From Corallium rubrum (taxonomy: Eukaryota > Cnidaria > Anthozoa > Scleralcyonacea > Coralliidae), in assembly GCA_964035015.1 (NCBI GenBank), contig OZ035998.1, forward strand, positions 40,589,531 through 40,653,530: DNA of 64,000 bases, written 5' to 3'. Every line of letters begins with the position of its first letter. The first letter of the stretch is position 1. Under the pieces are notes generated by a model, which saw only the letters and a program-made list of their open reading frames with translations, had not been told where the DNA came from and searched no databases. Positions 1 through 49,648 of this stretch are shown here, in pieces. The translations under genes and the position numbers were made by a program.

Positions 1-36
<36 letters not shown>
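1..36. repeat. (TA)n microsatellite at the window start
   Basis: Pure TA run, cut by the window edge. Confidence 0.95.
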
Positions 37-37
<1 letters not shown>

Positions 38-1843
38 CTAGTACTGATATGAACATTTGTCATAAAAAGGAAATGCATGTACAATTCACTTAAATATATT
101 ATGAAACATGTCTACAACAGCGCAACAACAATCATTTTAAGTTCCTTCAAATGGAAGTAATAAAATCAATTGCAAGTAATATGACTGGTCAAAATGACTA
201 TCGTTATAAAATTTAACTGGTCACATTAAGAATTTGGCTAGGCATTGACCCAGAGGCATTGACCGGTGGCTGGCTGTTATTTTGAGCCCTGTGGATGTTT
301 GGAAATATTAAGATTTATTTCTTGCGTTGAAGAGGATATTTGACACATTCACTAATTGCTCATATCCTGGACAATACTCGAAAAAAAATATTTATTTATA
401 TATTATTCTCAACTTACTTCTGATGAAATTGCATGCTCTGATTGGCTGAGATGCATCATGTGCTAGTCTGTTATTTTCCAGTAATGCCTGGTGTGTTTGC
501 CATCTTGTTTATTTGAAAACCCAAACAAATTCAATGAATCCAGTAACCTGAGCACTAAATTATGTATGTACAGTATGCAGAGTCAGATGATGAGAAATGG
601 GTCATTCCTGAAAAGATCCAATCCCCCCCCCCCCTCCAGAGGAAATTTGTGTTGTCCAAAGGGGGGAGGGGGTAAAATATAACTACATACAGATTTTCTT
701 AAATTACAGTATTGTAGGATGTCCAAAAAGGAGGAGAAGACAATTTGCCATTTCCTCTGTGGGGGGAGTAATAATGGATATTTTCTGGAATGACCCAATC
801 TGAAAGTAATTTTTATGACTCTGAAAGCAGTATAGCATTTGAAGGACAACAATTGAAGGACATAATAGAGATAAGCCAATCACTACAAATTACTGATTAA
901 CCAATTTGATTAAACGGTGGCCAATCATAACACATAAGTGGCTAATTATTCATCCAAAGTCAATTAATTTCATATAAAAATTACCAACCTATCTGCCATC
1001 CTACATATAACATTCATAGTTGTTTTCTACTGTTTGACTTGAGTTGGTAATTTAATGATTTATACACAAGAATATGTAACTTAATTCATTGTTCTACCGA
1101 CAAAGACTGGTTGATAATGCTTTGACTGTATTTAAATTTTACGTATTTCTTTACATTTAAATGGTGGCTGTCATTTTGTTTGTGACAATTGTGTGAAAAA
1201 GACTTGTTTTCAGGTCAGACATGGAAAAATATGGTGCCTTGGACAATGTACAGTTTTGTACAGTGGTTTCTGCATGCATTATTCCAATTTAGATCTTACT
1301 AATAAAAATGAGAAGATGATTATGGCATGTGTTCTTCAATTTTATTTTATAATTATAATTATTATAACTCAATGATAAATTGGCTAATCAGAAGGTTAGA
1401 TTTGCATCACATGACCAGTTTGCTGTTCAAGTGAATACTACTGTACGAGTTGTAGTTTGCTATAACTGTACAGGTAGCAAACTACAGTGTAATGCCTATT
1501 TTTAGGCAATTTTAAAACAGGTTTTGCCTATATGTACAGTACTTTTTTAAAAAAATAGAACAACTGTACTGTAGCTAGAGGCATAAAGTGTGGGGGCCAG
1601 GCCCAGGTTGCATGACACTTTTTTTAAATAAATTAATTGTTATTATTACAAACTTCTCAATATGGAAAGTTGTATGTGTGTGGTCAAATGCATGCAATGC
1701 ATAATTTGATCTGTGCGTATGATGTATGATGTGTGCTATAATTATTAAATCATGAAATGCCTAGTGATAATGCCTCTGATCGTGTTACAAACGTTTTTCA
1801 TCTCAATAATGTAAATTGTACTTTGATTCTTATTTCAGTTGTT
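37..1843. other. No gene recognised
   Basis: AT-rich. A C-run and G-run pair (625-680) and CATCTTG/GATTGGCTGAG fragments like those of the TTATTATATGGCA family near 430-510 are the only structure. The missing ORC4 N-terminal exon was sought here without success. Confidence 0.5.
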
Positions 1844-1847
1844 TTAA

Positions 1848-2287
1848 AGTGTCTATGAAGTGAAAAATACGTTGGCATTTTTGTTGTTTTATTGTCCAGA
1901 GGAGCATGGCGGGAGCACTCACTGAAAATTTCAAGAGAATCTGATGCGTAGTTTTCGCGCTATAAGCTCTCAAAGTTTGCCATGGCTAGTTCGTTCTTGG
2001 AGAAAAATTGGGCTTTCGGTAACAATGCCTTATGACGTACGCAGATGGATCATTAATAGTGAAATATATTGTTCTTATGCATAGTTGTCCATCTGCGTAC
2101 CTCATAAGCATTATTTCCGAAAGCCCAATTTTTCTCCAAGAACGAACTAGCCATGGCAAACTTTGAGAGTTTATAGCGCGAAAACTACGCGTCAGATTCT
2201 CTTGAAATTTTCAGTGAGTGCTCCTGCCATACTCCTCTGTACAATAAAACAACAAAATGGCAACGAATTTTTCATTTCATGGACACT
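1848..2287. mobile_element. TTAA-flanked palindromic MITE 1
   Basis: Inverted arms of about 195 bp starting AGTGTCTATGAAGTGAAAAA and ending in its complement, with TTAA on both outer sides (1844-1847, 2288-2291). The TTAA duplication is the hallmark of piggyBac-type insertion. No ORF. Confidence 0.85.
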
Positions 2288-2291
2288 TTAA

Positions 2292-3152
2292 TAGTAAAAC
2301 AGTGAGTGCGATTACCATCAAGCTAAATACAAATTTGTATGTGCAATCTAGTGAATGCATTAGCTGTTCTGTGCATGTGTGCGTGTGCGATCGCATGTAG
2401 GAGTTGACATCATGCTGACAACTTTATTACTGTACAGCATATGTATATAGTGGCATGTACTTTTACTTTAATTATATACAGTAATCTAATACTTCTAGCA
2501 GGAGCAGCTGCAGTGTTTTATTGGATCTAAACACAAGGTGATAGCTGCTTGTTTTAGAATTAACCTGTAATGAACATTATGAGCTTTTTGAACATCTTTG
2601 AAAATTATTCATTTCTTTAGTTTATTGGCATACAGATCGATATAGTACAATCGTTGACAAAATGGTTGGCACACCTTACACGTTTACTAGGTGCGGATCC
2701 CCCTTCCCCCATTTCAATGTTGTATAGCAACTAATTGATGTGCTAATGGTGTTGTGATGCCCATCGACACTCTATCATCGTAATGGGACCAACATTGAGA
2801 CGGGGGATGGGGGGGGGGGGGGGGGGGGGGACAAGGGATAAATTAAATTTTCCAGCAATATAGGACTTCAACACAACTCCGCAGTGTCGTGCCAACTATT
2901 TTTGTCAATGATTGTAGTTATTTTTAAAAATGAAATAAAGTTGAAAATCATAGTTATTATAAAAATTTATTTAAGTTTATCTTTATCATTAAACAAATAT
3001 AAAATCACTGACCTGGTAGTGTTTCCCTTTTGTTAATTTTTCTTATGAATTTATTACATTTTGAAGTTGAAGTTGAAGTTTATTTTGACTTCACAATGTT
3101 TGAACCATTCATTATTTGTTATGCTCATCTGGAAGGCTGTCCATGCAGGCTA
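2292..3152. other. No gene recognised; long G-run
   Basis: Contains an uninterrupted G-run at about 2811-2830 with flanks CCCCCTTCCCCC and CAACATTGAGACGGGGGATG in loose inverse relation, suggesting the core of a decayed inverted-repeat element. Confidence 0.4.
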
Positions 3153-3338
3153 TAGACCACTTTCATAAAGGCCTTCACTTTAAATATTCTTTTATGTGCA
3201 TCTAAATGAGCCTTTCTGGCCTCATTATGAAGCAAAGATTCTTTTGTATTGCAGACGCACAAACGAGGCCAGAAAGGCTTATTAAGATGCACATAAAAGA
3301 ATATTCGAATTAATCGCTATTATGAAAGTGGTGTATTC
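3153..3338. mobile_element. Small palindromic MITE
   Basis: Inverted arms beginning ACCACTTTCATAA and ending TTATGAAAGTGGT, with further matched segments (GCCTTTCTGGCC against GGCCAGAAAGGC; AATATTCTTTTATGTGCAT inside). Non-coding. Confidence 0.7.
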
Positions 3339-3505
3339 TCTTCAATTGACTAATTTCTGCAAGGTTTTTTATAATATTATTCTGACATAAAGGCCATAGA
3401 TTTAAACAGTACATGTGCAATAGCTTAGGAATCAGCCAGGATTAACTACAGTAGACTAGTATAATCCAGTTCTTGATTCATGTGTACTGTTTCTAAAAAA
3501 TGTAG

Positions 3506-28453
<24,948 letters not shown>

Positions 28454-28523
28454 ACACGAGTTAAGTTTATACTTGGAATATTAATCTAGAAACATAAAAC
28501 CATGTATCTCGTTCTTGTTTTGA

Positions 28524-28859
<336 letters not shown>

Positions 28860-29065
28860 TAACACATCTTATTAAAGGTGTGTTTGGTATTAGGTGTGTT
28901 AATTGACGTCATCAGCGAGGAGTGTAGGGAAGGTCCACCCGGGTTTCCATAAGATCGCCCCAATCGTCCCGATCGCCTGAATCCATCCAATCCGATTGGG
29001 CGATTCGAAATATCTCTAGTCTGATTGGAGAAATTTGGGAAACTGCGACCGTATGCATGGAAACC

Positions 29066-29800
29066 AGGCTTATGCAGATGACCTATCAAGTGTCAATCGC
29101 AACAGGAGCACCGCAGATGTTAGACACCAACGTAAAGACGTGGCAAACCACACTGGAGAGAAAACTGCCTAAAGATGAATGCGCGGGGGGAAATGCAGAA
29201 GTCATGGTCAGCACCCAAGCAGCGTACAAGACGAACTAGAAGATCATCGAGGAACATGGAATCAGACTTTAACAAGTCAAGGCTCAAGCAGTTCAAATAC
29301 ATGTACCTTGGCGATGTTATAGGAGAAACAGGAGGCTGTGAAAAACCTGTAAGAGTGAAGGCAGTATGGCAAAAGTGGCGAGACCTTTCGGTTGTACGTG
29401 TTTGCGATGCAAAGCTACCGGTGAAGCTGAAAATCAAAGTATGTAACTCGGTGATCCGACTAGTACTGCTGTATGTAGAGCAGAAACCTACATGGCCTCT
29501 GAAAAGGAGAGGAGAATTACTCATTGGCAGAATAGAAACGAGATTGTTGTGAAGGGTGCAAGGCATCTCCTTGAAAGAAAGAAAGAAAGTGGAATGAAAA
29601 AAAATGAGACGACTGGGCAGAATGGAGAGTGTGGAAGAGAAACTAAGGGTTACTCGACTACGGTGGAGAGATCCGGGGTACTATCTGCGGAAAGCAGCAG
29701 ATATGCCATTCTCTGGACCGCTGCATGGACGAAGAAAGCAAAGGAGACCATGCAGAAAAGCGATGAATGGATGTTGTGAGCGAGGATATCAAGCAAAGAT
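29066..29800 (+). mobile_element. LINE-type reverse transcriptase fragment (broken)
   Basis: Begins inside the reverse-transcriptase domain with AYADDLSSVNRNRS (the YADD active-site motif). It continues through FKYMYLGDVIGETGGCEK, WQKWRDLS, KLPVKLKIKVCNSVIR and the MRRLGRMESVEEK thumb-like part. Several frameshifts and stops separate these pieces; the 5' part is absent. Confidence 0.7.
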
Positions 29801-29956
29801 GTTAAAGACAAGAACTACGCACGCCCAGGCGTGCATGTATCTACTGTGTTTAATGCCTATAGCTACTATGGTAAAAACAGTGATTCTATGGTAATTCAGA
29901 GCTGAACAAGATTTTTGACAAAATTGTCTATGCTGGCCATGCTGTTTTAACATTAA

Positions 29957-30425
29957 AGCCGGGGGATCGACATTAAAAATTAAGTTTGTCTAATTTGAAA
30001 GAACTCATAAAACTGTAATAGAAGATTCTTCACAACTTTTTCGTATCTTTCGGCGTTTTCAAGATATTTCAATTTTTTTTGATATGTAAATGAGATGTTC
30101 TCTGACGTCAGGAGTGGGATAAAATATTTTCGTACAGAGCAAAATAACTTTCTTATCTAACATGAAATGTTCAGCGTCGCAAGGAGTTTTTATGTGCACA
30201 GTTTTAAATGATTTCGCTGAACAAACTTAGAGATATAACTGGTTTTGCTACATGTGAAAATATTTTACCCCACACCTGACGTCAGAGACCATCTCATGTA
30301 CATATCAAACAAATTGAAATATCTTGAAAACGAAGAGAGATACGAAAAAGTTGTAAAGGATGTTCTATTACAATTTTATGAGTTCTTTCAAATTAGACAA
30401 ACCTAATTTTTAGTGCTATTGCCCT
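29957..30425. mobile_element. TTAA-flanked palindromic MITE 5 (intact relative of the split one)
   Basis: TTAA at 29953-29956 and 30426-30429. Arms with TAAGTTTGTCTAATTTGAAA, ATATGTAAATGAGATG and CTGACGTCAG are mirrored, as in 6882-7299. Confidence 0.8.
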
Positions 30426-30449
30426 TTAAAAAAAAGAACTCATAGTAAA

Positions 30450-30610
30450 GCTATCAAGGTATAGGAGGCTAAGCACTAATAACTCTACTCATATCTGGCC
30501 TGGACAGGTGGTCACCCATTCAAATAGTAACTTAATCCAATTGGGCTTTACTCCAGTCCTCGGTGGTGAGAGGCAGTGCGCTAATACCTTGACTATTAAA
30601 AAGCTATATA
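30450..30610 (-). repeat. 5S-rRNA-like fragment
   Basis: CAGGTGGTCACCCATTCAAA then TAGTAACTTA resembles the complement of the 5S rRNA internal control region (GGTCTCCCATCCAAGTACTAAC). The rest diverges, so this is at best a 5S-derived SINE piece or pseudogene. Confidence 0.35.
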
Positions 30611-31019
30611 GTCAAAGTATGGTAGTAAAGCCGAATAGGCCAATCCAAAATGTTTGAAATTTCAACATCTCTCAATTCTAGACCCCCCCCCCCCCCCGAC
30701 ACTTTTCAAGTTAGGGTTAGGGTTGCCCCCGGGAAATTCACATTTTTGAGATTATGGTTAGGGGTTCGGGGGGGGGGGGGAAGGGTTTCATTAATAACCT
30801 CTTTATTAAAAAAAACTTGCACATGTATGATGAAATGCATCATACACGCGTGTTGGGTTGTATGTTATATATCATACGGAACGAGAGGCCATCTTGCTTT
30901 TACACAAGCACCTCCACACTTTGCCACTTTGCCAGTAGCCCGAGGGAACGCCTGACCCAGGCGTCTTGTTTCATCGTATATTATTTAATAACCTTCTATT
31001 CCATCGTATATTATTTAGT

Positions 31020-31140
31020 AACATTCTATTCTATTCTATTCTATTCTATTCTATTCTATTCTATTCTATTCTATTCTATTCTATTCTATTCTATTCTATT
31101 CTATTCTATTCTATTCTATTCTAATCTATTCTAATCCATT
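31020..31140. repeat. (CTATT)n pentanucleotide array
   Basis: About 20 near-perfect units, decaying at the 3' side into CTAATC, TTTCATT and similar variants. Confidence 0.95.
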
Positions 31141-31403
31141 CTATTTCATTTTGTTTCATTCTATTCCAATTTATTTTATTATATCCCAGTTTATTCCATT
31201 CTACTCTATCCTATTCCTTTCTATTTCGGGAAAGAGACGAGTAATGGTTGTATTAATTATAGACCCTTTTAATAAGTGCAGAGTACGTCATTTTCCGCCA
31301 AGTTTTGAATTCTATTGAAAATATACAAAAGCTAAATTGAAAATAATTCAAAAGAAAATTTGAAAGGAAATTTACGTCATTGGAGGAAAATTACGTATTC
31401 TAG

Positions 31404-31530
31404 AGCGTTTTCACTCACGTGATCGGTGGCCCATTGGGGTGGTGAAACAATACGAAATATTTGAATTTATAAGAAAGAGCTAATTCCCATACCGTGCACC
31501 AATATGGCCGCCGTGACGTAAGATGAAAAC
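31404..31530. mobile_element. Small MITE upstream of CDK2
   Basis: Ends GAGCGTTTTCACTCACGTGA and ACGTAAGATGAAAACACTC, flanked by TA. Lies about 460 bp upstream of the CDK2 ATG. Confidence 0.5.
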
Positions 31531-31756
31531 ACTCTATATCTATTAAAAGCGACAGAAATTCAAGTCACAAAACCTATCGTTACAAATGGCTGAGTGAGTG
31601 GGTGCTGTGTAGGATAAATTTGAACATGAAGATAAACACACTGATTTATATACAGGTTTAGTTAAATATAGATCAGTAAATTTAGGTTAAATATGTACCA
31701 TATAATATGAAGTACTTGGTCGTAACAACCGAGTCCGCTGAACGCAGCGACCACAG

Positions 31757-31846
31757 TTTGGCGTTTTGAACCAATCATCACTCGCTTGACTGATTTGGCG
31801 GTAAAATCAACCAATGATTTCATGGAGCGTGAAATTCGCGGGAAAG
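31757..31846 (+). promoter_or_regulatory. Putative CDK2 proximal promoter: E2F-like and CCAAT sites
   Basis: Within 240 bp upstream of the CDK2 ATG there are three E2F-like sequences: TTTGGCG at about 31757, TTTGGCGGTAAA at 31794-31805 and TTCGCGGGAAA at 31835-31845. Two CCAAT boxes lie at about 31771 and 31811. E2F plus CCAAT is the usual arrangement in animal G1/S promoters. The sites are seen in the sequence; their function is inferred. Confidence 0.55.
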
Positions 31847-31990
31847 TCTGCACTGGTTACGAGCGGAGGTGTAGCTGGTGTCTCACTGTCTTGGTGGTCC
31901 TTGGTATCTAGTCCGGGGCAAACAAAAATGGAGAGTGGACGTAGGATTTCACACCAAGTGGGATAGCAACAACAGGCTTACATGGTCAAC

Positions 31991-43840
<11,850 letters not shown>

Positions 43841-44033
43841 ACGTTACACATACTCTAAATATTAAGTATATTTTGACAAACCTGTATTTTAAGAACGTTA
43901 CTGATTAATTCTTGCTGGATTGTGCTGTATTCCACCAAAAAGTGTCTTTTTAACTTTTTGTCAATTTGTACTTTATTCTAAGAATTGAATTTATTTGATA
44001 GTCTGCCACAGGCAGTTGTAGAAATTTTAAAGA

Positions 44034-44039
44034 AATAAA
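44034..44039 (+). terminator. CDK2 polyadenylation signal
   Basis: AATAAA about 195 bp downstream of the CDK2 stop codon, on the same strand, with no competing canonical signal noticed before it. Confidence 0.6.
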
Positions 44040-44212
44040 AGTGTATTGAACATATGCACGTGTTTTAAAAGCAGACTACACCTCTTTTCTAACTTTTTGG
44101 TTGAGTAAACTATTATTGCACTTCAATAAATTCCTAACACACGACGAGTTAAGGTGGTTACATTTAATGTTCTGCGAGTGGGCTTGTGTGCACCCACGTG
44201 ACCCTGACCTCT

Positions 44213-44280
44213 GTGATTGGTCAGTTATAGCATTTGAGGGCAAAACATTTTGCCCTCAAATGCTATAACTGACCAATCAC
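44213..44280. repeat. 68-bp perfect-looking palindrome
   Basis: GTGATTGGTCAGTTATAGCA and TTTGAGGGCAAAA at the left; exact complement at the right with almost no loop. Confidence 0.85.
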
Positions 44281-45784
44281 AGTAAGGCAGAGAGCAGGGT
44301 GACACACCTATTAGGTTTACACGCAATCCGGTAAATTCTAGTGGAACGCTAACTTCCAGACGAAAATTGTTCAAAGATTGTCACCTTTCTATATAGTTCA
44401 CAGTTTCTGCGCAGTCGTTGGGATGTACGGTACTTAGCCAACTTTCGGGATCATGCACCATGAATTAATAATTTGTAAAGTTGGTGTTGGGGTTATCCTA
44501 GGATTATATAGGATCAGTGATTTGGACTTGACCTATCACTGTTTGATTGATTCGTGGATAATCGAGTATCTGTTTTACTGTTTCACTTAATTCTGTAAAA
44601 ACATCAGTTTAAATCAGGGGGTTTCTTTATTGAGAAGAAACTGGGATTAGCTGACTGGCCTGTATATACCCACAGTTTTTGACTTATACTACAGTTTTTG
44701 ACTCGTTTAGTTAAGTCGGCCATAAGAACATGATCTGAAATGGGACTAAAAGCCTTTGCGATAATTTTGAAATACTGATCAATTAGGAGGGTTTTGAATT
44801 AGCTATAGAAACTATTGTTTTGGAAAACGTTTAATCTGTTTTTTTCAGGTGTCTGCTGTTTTAATCACGCCCATAGTTGTAAAAGTGATATCTTATTTAT
44901 AATTACTCAGTGATATTACTTCAGATGAACAATCTTTTCCAATGTTTTTGTATATATACAATTGTTAAAAATGGAACTTTCTAAATAAAATAGAAACATT
45001 AAAAAACCAATCATTTTTTGTCTTTTTCTACTTTGAGATATGTCTAGACGATCTTTTTCGTAAGAAATAACTAAATCCATGCACCCAAACACGTGTATGT
45101 CTTTTTTTGTTCAAAATCAACATGATCCGACAAGGGTTTTTTTCCCTTTGGTAAAAATGACTTCATCATTCACTTGAAGTGACCAAAAGACCTGGACTTT
45201 TTTAGTCTGTGGCAGCCTGCATGGCGGGCCGGGAAATACCGCGACCTACTGTAACTCTTGAACGATTACAGAATAACTGAAATTTGGACAGCAAGTCAAG
45301 TGGTGCTGTAAAATACTTTAATATGATACTGTAACAGTAATTTAAAAATCGTTTTTCCCCACAAAATATTCTCACAAAAATGCTTGATGTTTCTATAAGA
45401 GTTGCGAAAATATATATATTATACCTTAATTAATAAATTTATTACTCATTACTTGGAATAACGCCCTCTGTTGCTCAACTCCGCGTATCAATTTATTGTG
45501 TACGAAGGCTTATTACACTTGAACTTAAACATTTATGGTTGCATAAACATAATCATGGTTCTGTCGCCACGTGTGAGTGCACGAAATGCATGGCTATCCA
45601 ACATTCTACGCTCAATTGCGTTACATCCATTAAATAACTACTGTTTTGCATTAATTTGTACGACAGAGTTGACAAATTTTGATGTACTTCATAGCTATAA
45701 ACAAATTATGCAACATTCATTTTCCTGTTTGAAAAAGACACTTGCAAAACGCATTTAATCGCGTCAATATATATACCGTAGAAT

Positions 45785-45874
45785 CCCGAAAGTAGCGGCC
45801 CCCCCGAAAGTAGCGGCCCCCCGAAAGTAGCGACAAATTTGAGATGTCCACAAAATTCCGAAAGTAGCGGCCCC
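45785..45874. repeat. CCGAAAGTAGCGGCCCC tandem units
   Basis: Four copies of CCGAAAGTAGCG(GCCCCC), three adjacent and one 25 bases on. Possibly the end of a pogo/Tigger-type element; that is inference. Confidence 0.6.
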
Positions 45875-46287
45875 CAAGTCATTTCAGAGTTGAAATGGCA
45901 TAAGGAAAAACTGAAGCATATTAAATGTGGTAAATAGGAAGGAAAAAAGAATAATGTTCCCACAGTATGTTAACGTATTTTATTAAAGATGATTACAATC
46001 AGATTAATTTTTTTAAATATTCTTTTTTATGTTGAGGCAAATTTTACTCCTGTCCCACGTATCGTTGTAAGACATTTGTAAGCTATAATAAATGTTTTGA
46101 CTATAAAATATTTTTTGTTGAAATCATGGGATTTGAATTACTGACAAGATTTCACGTGCATGCAATTGCAAGGTATGTTAATACATATAATAGAATATAA
46201 TTAAGTTCATATATTTAAATCAGCAAAATCATGAAAGTGACTCAAGAACTCATTGTCTTTCTATCACGGCTGAGGTGAATTTTTGGG

Positions 46288-47579
46288 AAGAACATAGTCA
46301 ATCGCGAAATGACCTGGAAACCCGGCGAACTTCAAAGAACCTACATTATGGACTGTGATTTTTTTGTTGAAACAGTACTCGCCGTGCACAAATCTTTTGC
46401 TTTTTGCTTATTGCGTCCGCCAGGAGGTTATGTTTTTACCTATGTCAGTCTGTTCGTCTATCGTCAGGATATCTCGCACAGTACTGCACAGGTTTTCATG
46501 AAAGTTTGTGGAAAGATTGATCACAGACCAAGGACAAAGCCATTAAACTGATTTAGCTTTAATTTGGTTGAAAAGTGGATGCAAATTTCATAAACGTTTC
46601 TCCGTGTAGAAGAAATTTGAAAAAAATGCTTGATTGTGCTCATTATTATGCCTTATTTATTATATGGCACAAGTTACTGCCGTTGAAATCGTGTGTTCTC
46701 ATTGGCCGAGACGTGTCACGTGCCGGTCGATTATTTTCCGTAATCGACCGGTCGATTACGGATAGCCATGTTTGCAACTAAACAACGAAAGAAGACCGCA
46801 AGAATTTTGTGAATTCAACAACCTGAGGACTAAATTATGTATGATTGGGACGAGAGCAATCTGGAAGCGAGTTTAGGAGTCCGAAAGCGATGACAACAAA
46901 AGCAACAACATTGAAAACGATGAGTTTATGTCACACGCTCGAGGTCACACTAAACTGACTAAAGCCGGTTTTCCACTAGGCGACTTCTTTCGTGCGAAGC
47001 GACTTTTTCTTTTGTCTCATGAGCTCTGAGCTGGAACTAATCTGAAATCTATTGAATTCGAATAAAAGAAAGTCGCTTCGCGCGAAAAAAATCGCCTAGT
47101 GGAAAACCGGCTTAAAGTACACAAGGTATAAATGTAAGGTTTGTTGTTTCAAAATGCCATATAATAAACTTTTTATTAACCTCGCTTGCTCGGTCTTTAC
47201 AGAGAAATATCAGACCTCGGTCTTTGTGTACAAACCTCGCCCTATGGGCTCGGTCTGTACCAAAAAGACCTCGGTCCTATATTTCTCTGTAAAGACCTCG
47301 CGTTCGGTTAATAAGAAGTTAATAACCGATATAAAAGCAATCTGGTATAATGTAGCTTAAACTGAGGTCTCAATATAACCCGCTGGCGGATGTATGCAGT
47401 CTCTTAGTGCTCTCTTGTCAATATTTAAGTATAACACAGTTGAGTGCATGATTTAACCCAACGACTGCTATTGGATGATTGCTTTAGCCTTTATTAGACC
47501 AAATACACATTGTCCACTCCCCTTCGTGCATAAACATGACTCGCCGAATTTCCAGACTATATTTTGACTGACTATGAAC
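46288..47579. mobile_element. Four-level transposon nest
   Basis: Outer shell: CATAGTCAATCGCGAAATG at about 46294 and TTTTGACTGACTATG at about 47575 (family of 38579). Inside it lies an ACCTCCGCCAG-type element, 46417 to about 47395 (family of 25388). Inside that is a TTATTATATGGCA element, 46651 to about 47168 (family of 27449). Inside that is the AGCCGG MITE at 46963-47112. Each shell resumes after the inner one ends. Confidence 0.75.
46963..47112. mobile_element. 150-bp MITE AGCCGGTTTTCC, copy 2 (TAA duplication)
   Basis: Same ends as 39107-39233; TAA on both sides (46960-46962, 47113-47115). The innermost member of the nest. Confidence 0.9.
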
Positions 47580-48159
47580 AATATCTTGATTCTTCCTTCT
47601 ACCATTTTATTCTAATGGGGATTGCTTGTGGTACTGTTTGAGTTCCACAATTCTATGACAAACACATGACGCTGATACTCTAGCTTCAGCGTCGTGATCC
47701 CAACACTCGTTTATCAATTCTTGAAGTCTCTGAACGCTCTACATTTAATTAAAAAGAAAAACAAAACATTTTATGATTTAATTAGTAAATTTAACCTAGA
47801 TTTTCTGTACGACTGTAATCATATTTCTTAGTCCAACAACCAAGGGAAAAGAATTCCTGCGTTAATTAATCCAAGAGCAATGTGAAATTCTAGGAATTTT
47901 ATTTCTATTTCCGTGTTTAATAATTAACTGAAGAATTTAACGTTTAATTTTAATTTGTAAGATTTTGAAAACACGAGTGAAATTAAATCTTAATTTTATG
48001 AGAACTCATGCGATTATAAATACTATTGTTCCCAGTAAACCGCGAAATGTCTCGCTTTTTATAGCCATCGCAAGAATGCGGTTGGTTGGTTTGAAGCGGT
48101 CAGAAAACTGTCACGTGATTACACTTTTGTGTCCTTCGCGCGTGTGAAAAGCACTGACC

Positions 48160-48282
48160 GCATGACATTTTAAAGGCATGTACTAAAACCCGAAACAACG
48201 AAACGAAACGACCGAAACGAAACGACCGAAACAACCGAAACGGCCGAAACGACCGAAACGACCGAAACGAAACGAACGAAAC
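48160..48282 (-). repeat. Inverted copy of the TTTCG-rich array
   Basis: Minus strand shows repeated GTTTCG(GTC) words ending GTTTCGGGTTTTAGTACATG and TTTAAAATGTC, nearly identical to 60345-60482 on the plus strand. After ATGTC the two copies diverge, so no PB1 gene follows here. Confidence 0.8.
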
Positions 48283-48286
48283 GAGT

Positions 48287-48672
48287 ATCGTCGTCCTCGT
48301 TCCCAGGGCCTTCTCGGGGGGAGCGGTCAAGGGACAGTCTGCTTCGCAGACTAATCTGCCTTGGCACAACCTGCTGGTGCCTGTATAATTTGTGGCCAGT
48401 TTGGGGGCCAAACTAAACATTTTACTCCGGTTCACGACCGGGGCTCTGTCGAGGCTCGCGAAATACGGCTGACCCGTATTAGCTACGCATGCGTAGAACG
48501 AATATCTTGCGTGTAAACGTCATCAATACACGGCCGACAACTCACTTGAGCCAGCACGCACATGGACTGCGAACTGCCCGGCCATGAAAGTGGCCGATTT
48601 TCTATGCGATTTATGCGATTTCCGATCATGCGTCTGCCACTCGACGTTAAAAAAAAAGGTCTGGGAACCAGG
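48287..48672. mobile_element. Element with CCTGGTTCCCAG-like ends
   Basis: Left CCTCGTTCCCAGGGCCTTCT and right AAGGTCTGGGAACCAGG form an imperfect inverted pair. Internal small hairpin GTCTGCTTCGCAGAC. Confidence 0.45.
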
Positions 48673-49648
48673 CTGTGGTAAGTCAAGCTGAGATGAAAAT
48701 TGGATGTTGATGTATCACATCATTAACCGTGATCACATCGCTCTGGGTGCAAGCATGGACATACTATAACGAAACAAACGAGATACACTCAGCAATTTGA
48801 AGAAAAGTTGCTTTATTATGACGTCCGAGACTCCGAAAGGTTTGGTGTTTACTGTTCTTCCCGCTGGACAAATTTACGAACATAATTTGAATGAGTCGTC
48901 ACCGAGTTACGCTATGTCTAAAATAGGATATACTAGGTAATTTTGGTGAAGGAAAATTTCGAGTGTAGAATATATAAATTATATATTCATATGTCATTTA
49001 TAATAAAATAGTTCGATTTAGATAATGGGGGCCAACAACGTCCAGGGGTTGGGGTTGATACATTTCCGGGGGGGGGGGGGGGGTAAGGGTTAGTAAATTC
49101 CCAGCAACAATCGAAACGAACGGGGTTAAAGTTTTTAGGGGAGTTAGGGTTATTATTATTGTTAAGGTAGCTATTAGTGTTAGAGTTAGGGTTTGGGTCA
49201 TGGTATTTTGCATGGTTAAGTGCCCGTTTTGGGTCCCTTCAATGGCTAGCTCTATCGAACTGCAATAGAACCTGTAATTAATTCCGCTATCTTGGGTAAT
49301 TCCGTAGTGTAAGTACGTCTGGTTTGCAATCGTGTTGCGCCGTATTTCACACTATGAATCCTAATAGAGAAGCATGCAAATATACAGTCAGAAGACACGC
49401 AGTGATTTTTTAAATTAATGTCAACAATCCAATAGATTCCTTAGCATAGTCGCTGACAGCTACTGTTTTACTTCAAATATGAAATCTGTATCTATATGTG
49501 TTAATGCAAATTGTACTAACAGAACGTGGACAATTCAAATGAAAATTTAAAAAGTCGCGGTGTATGGAAAACAAACATGTTAGCACAATCACAAACCACC
49601 TAAACTAAAAATGTTAATAACAACAACGCGTATCCATGACAATGTCTT
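48673..49648. other. Intergenic downstream of the MULE gene
   Basis: A G-run at 49069-49083 and scattered GTTAGGGTT words (49080-49200) in a G/A-biased tract; no gene seen. Confidence 0.4.

Larger units (their letters stand above)
43841..46287. other. Intergenic between CDK2 and the transposon nest
   Basis: Apart from the polyadenylation signal, the palindrome at 44213 and the tandem units at 45785, nothing is recognisable. The ORF at 45471-45758 has no domain or splice support. Confidence 0.4.

Noticed and set aside
30712-30725. TTAGGGTTAGGG as telomeric sequence
   Set aside because: Only about two units, and located inside a decayed C-run/G-run inverted repeat.
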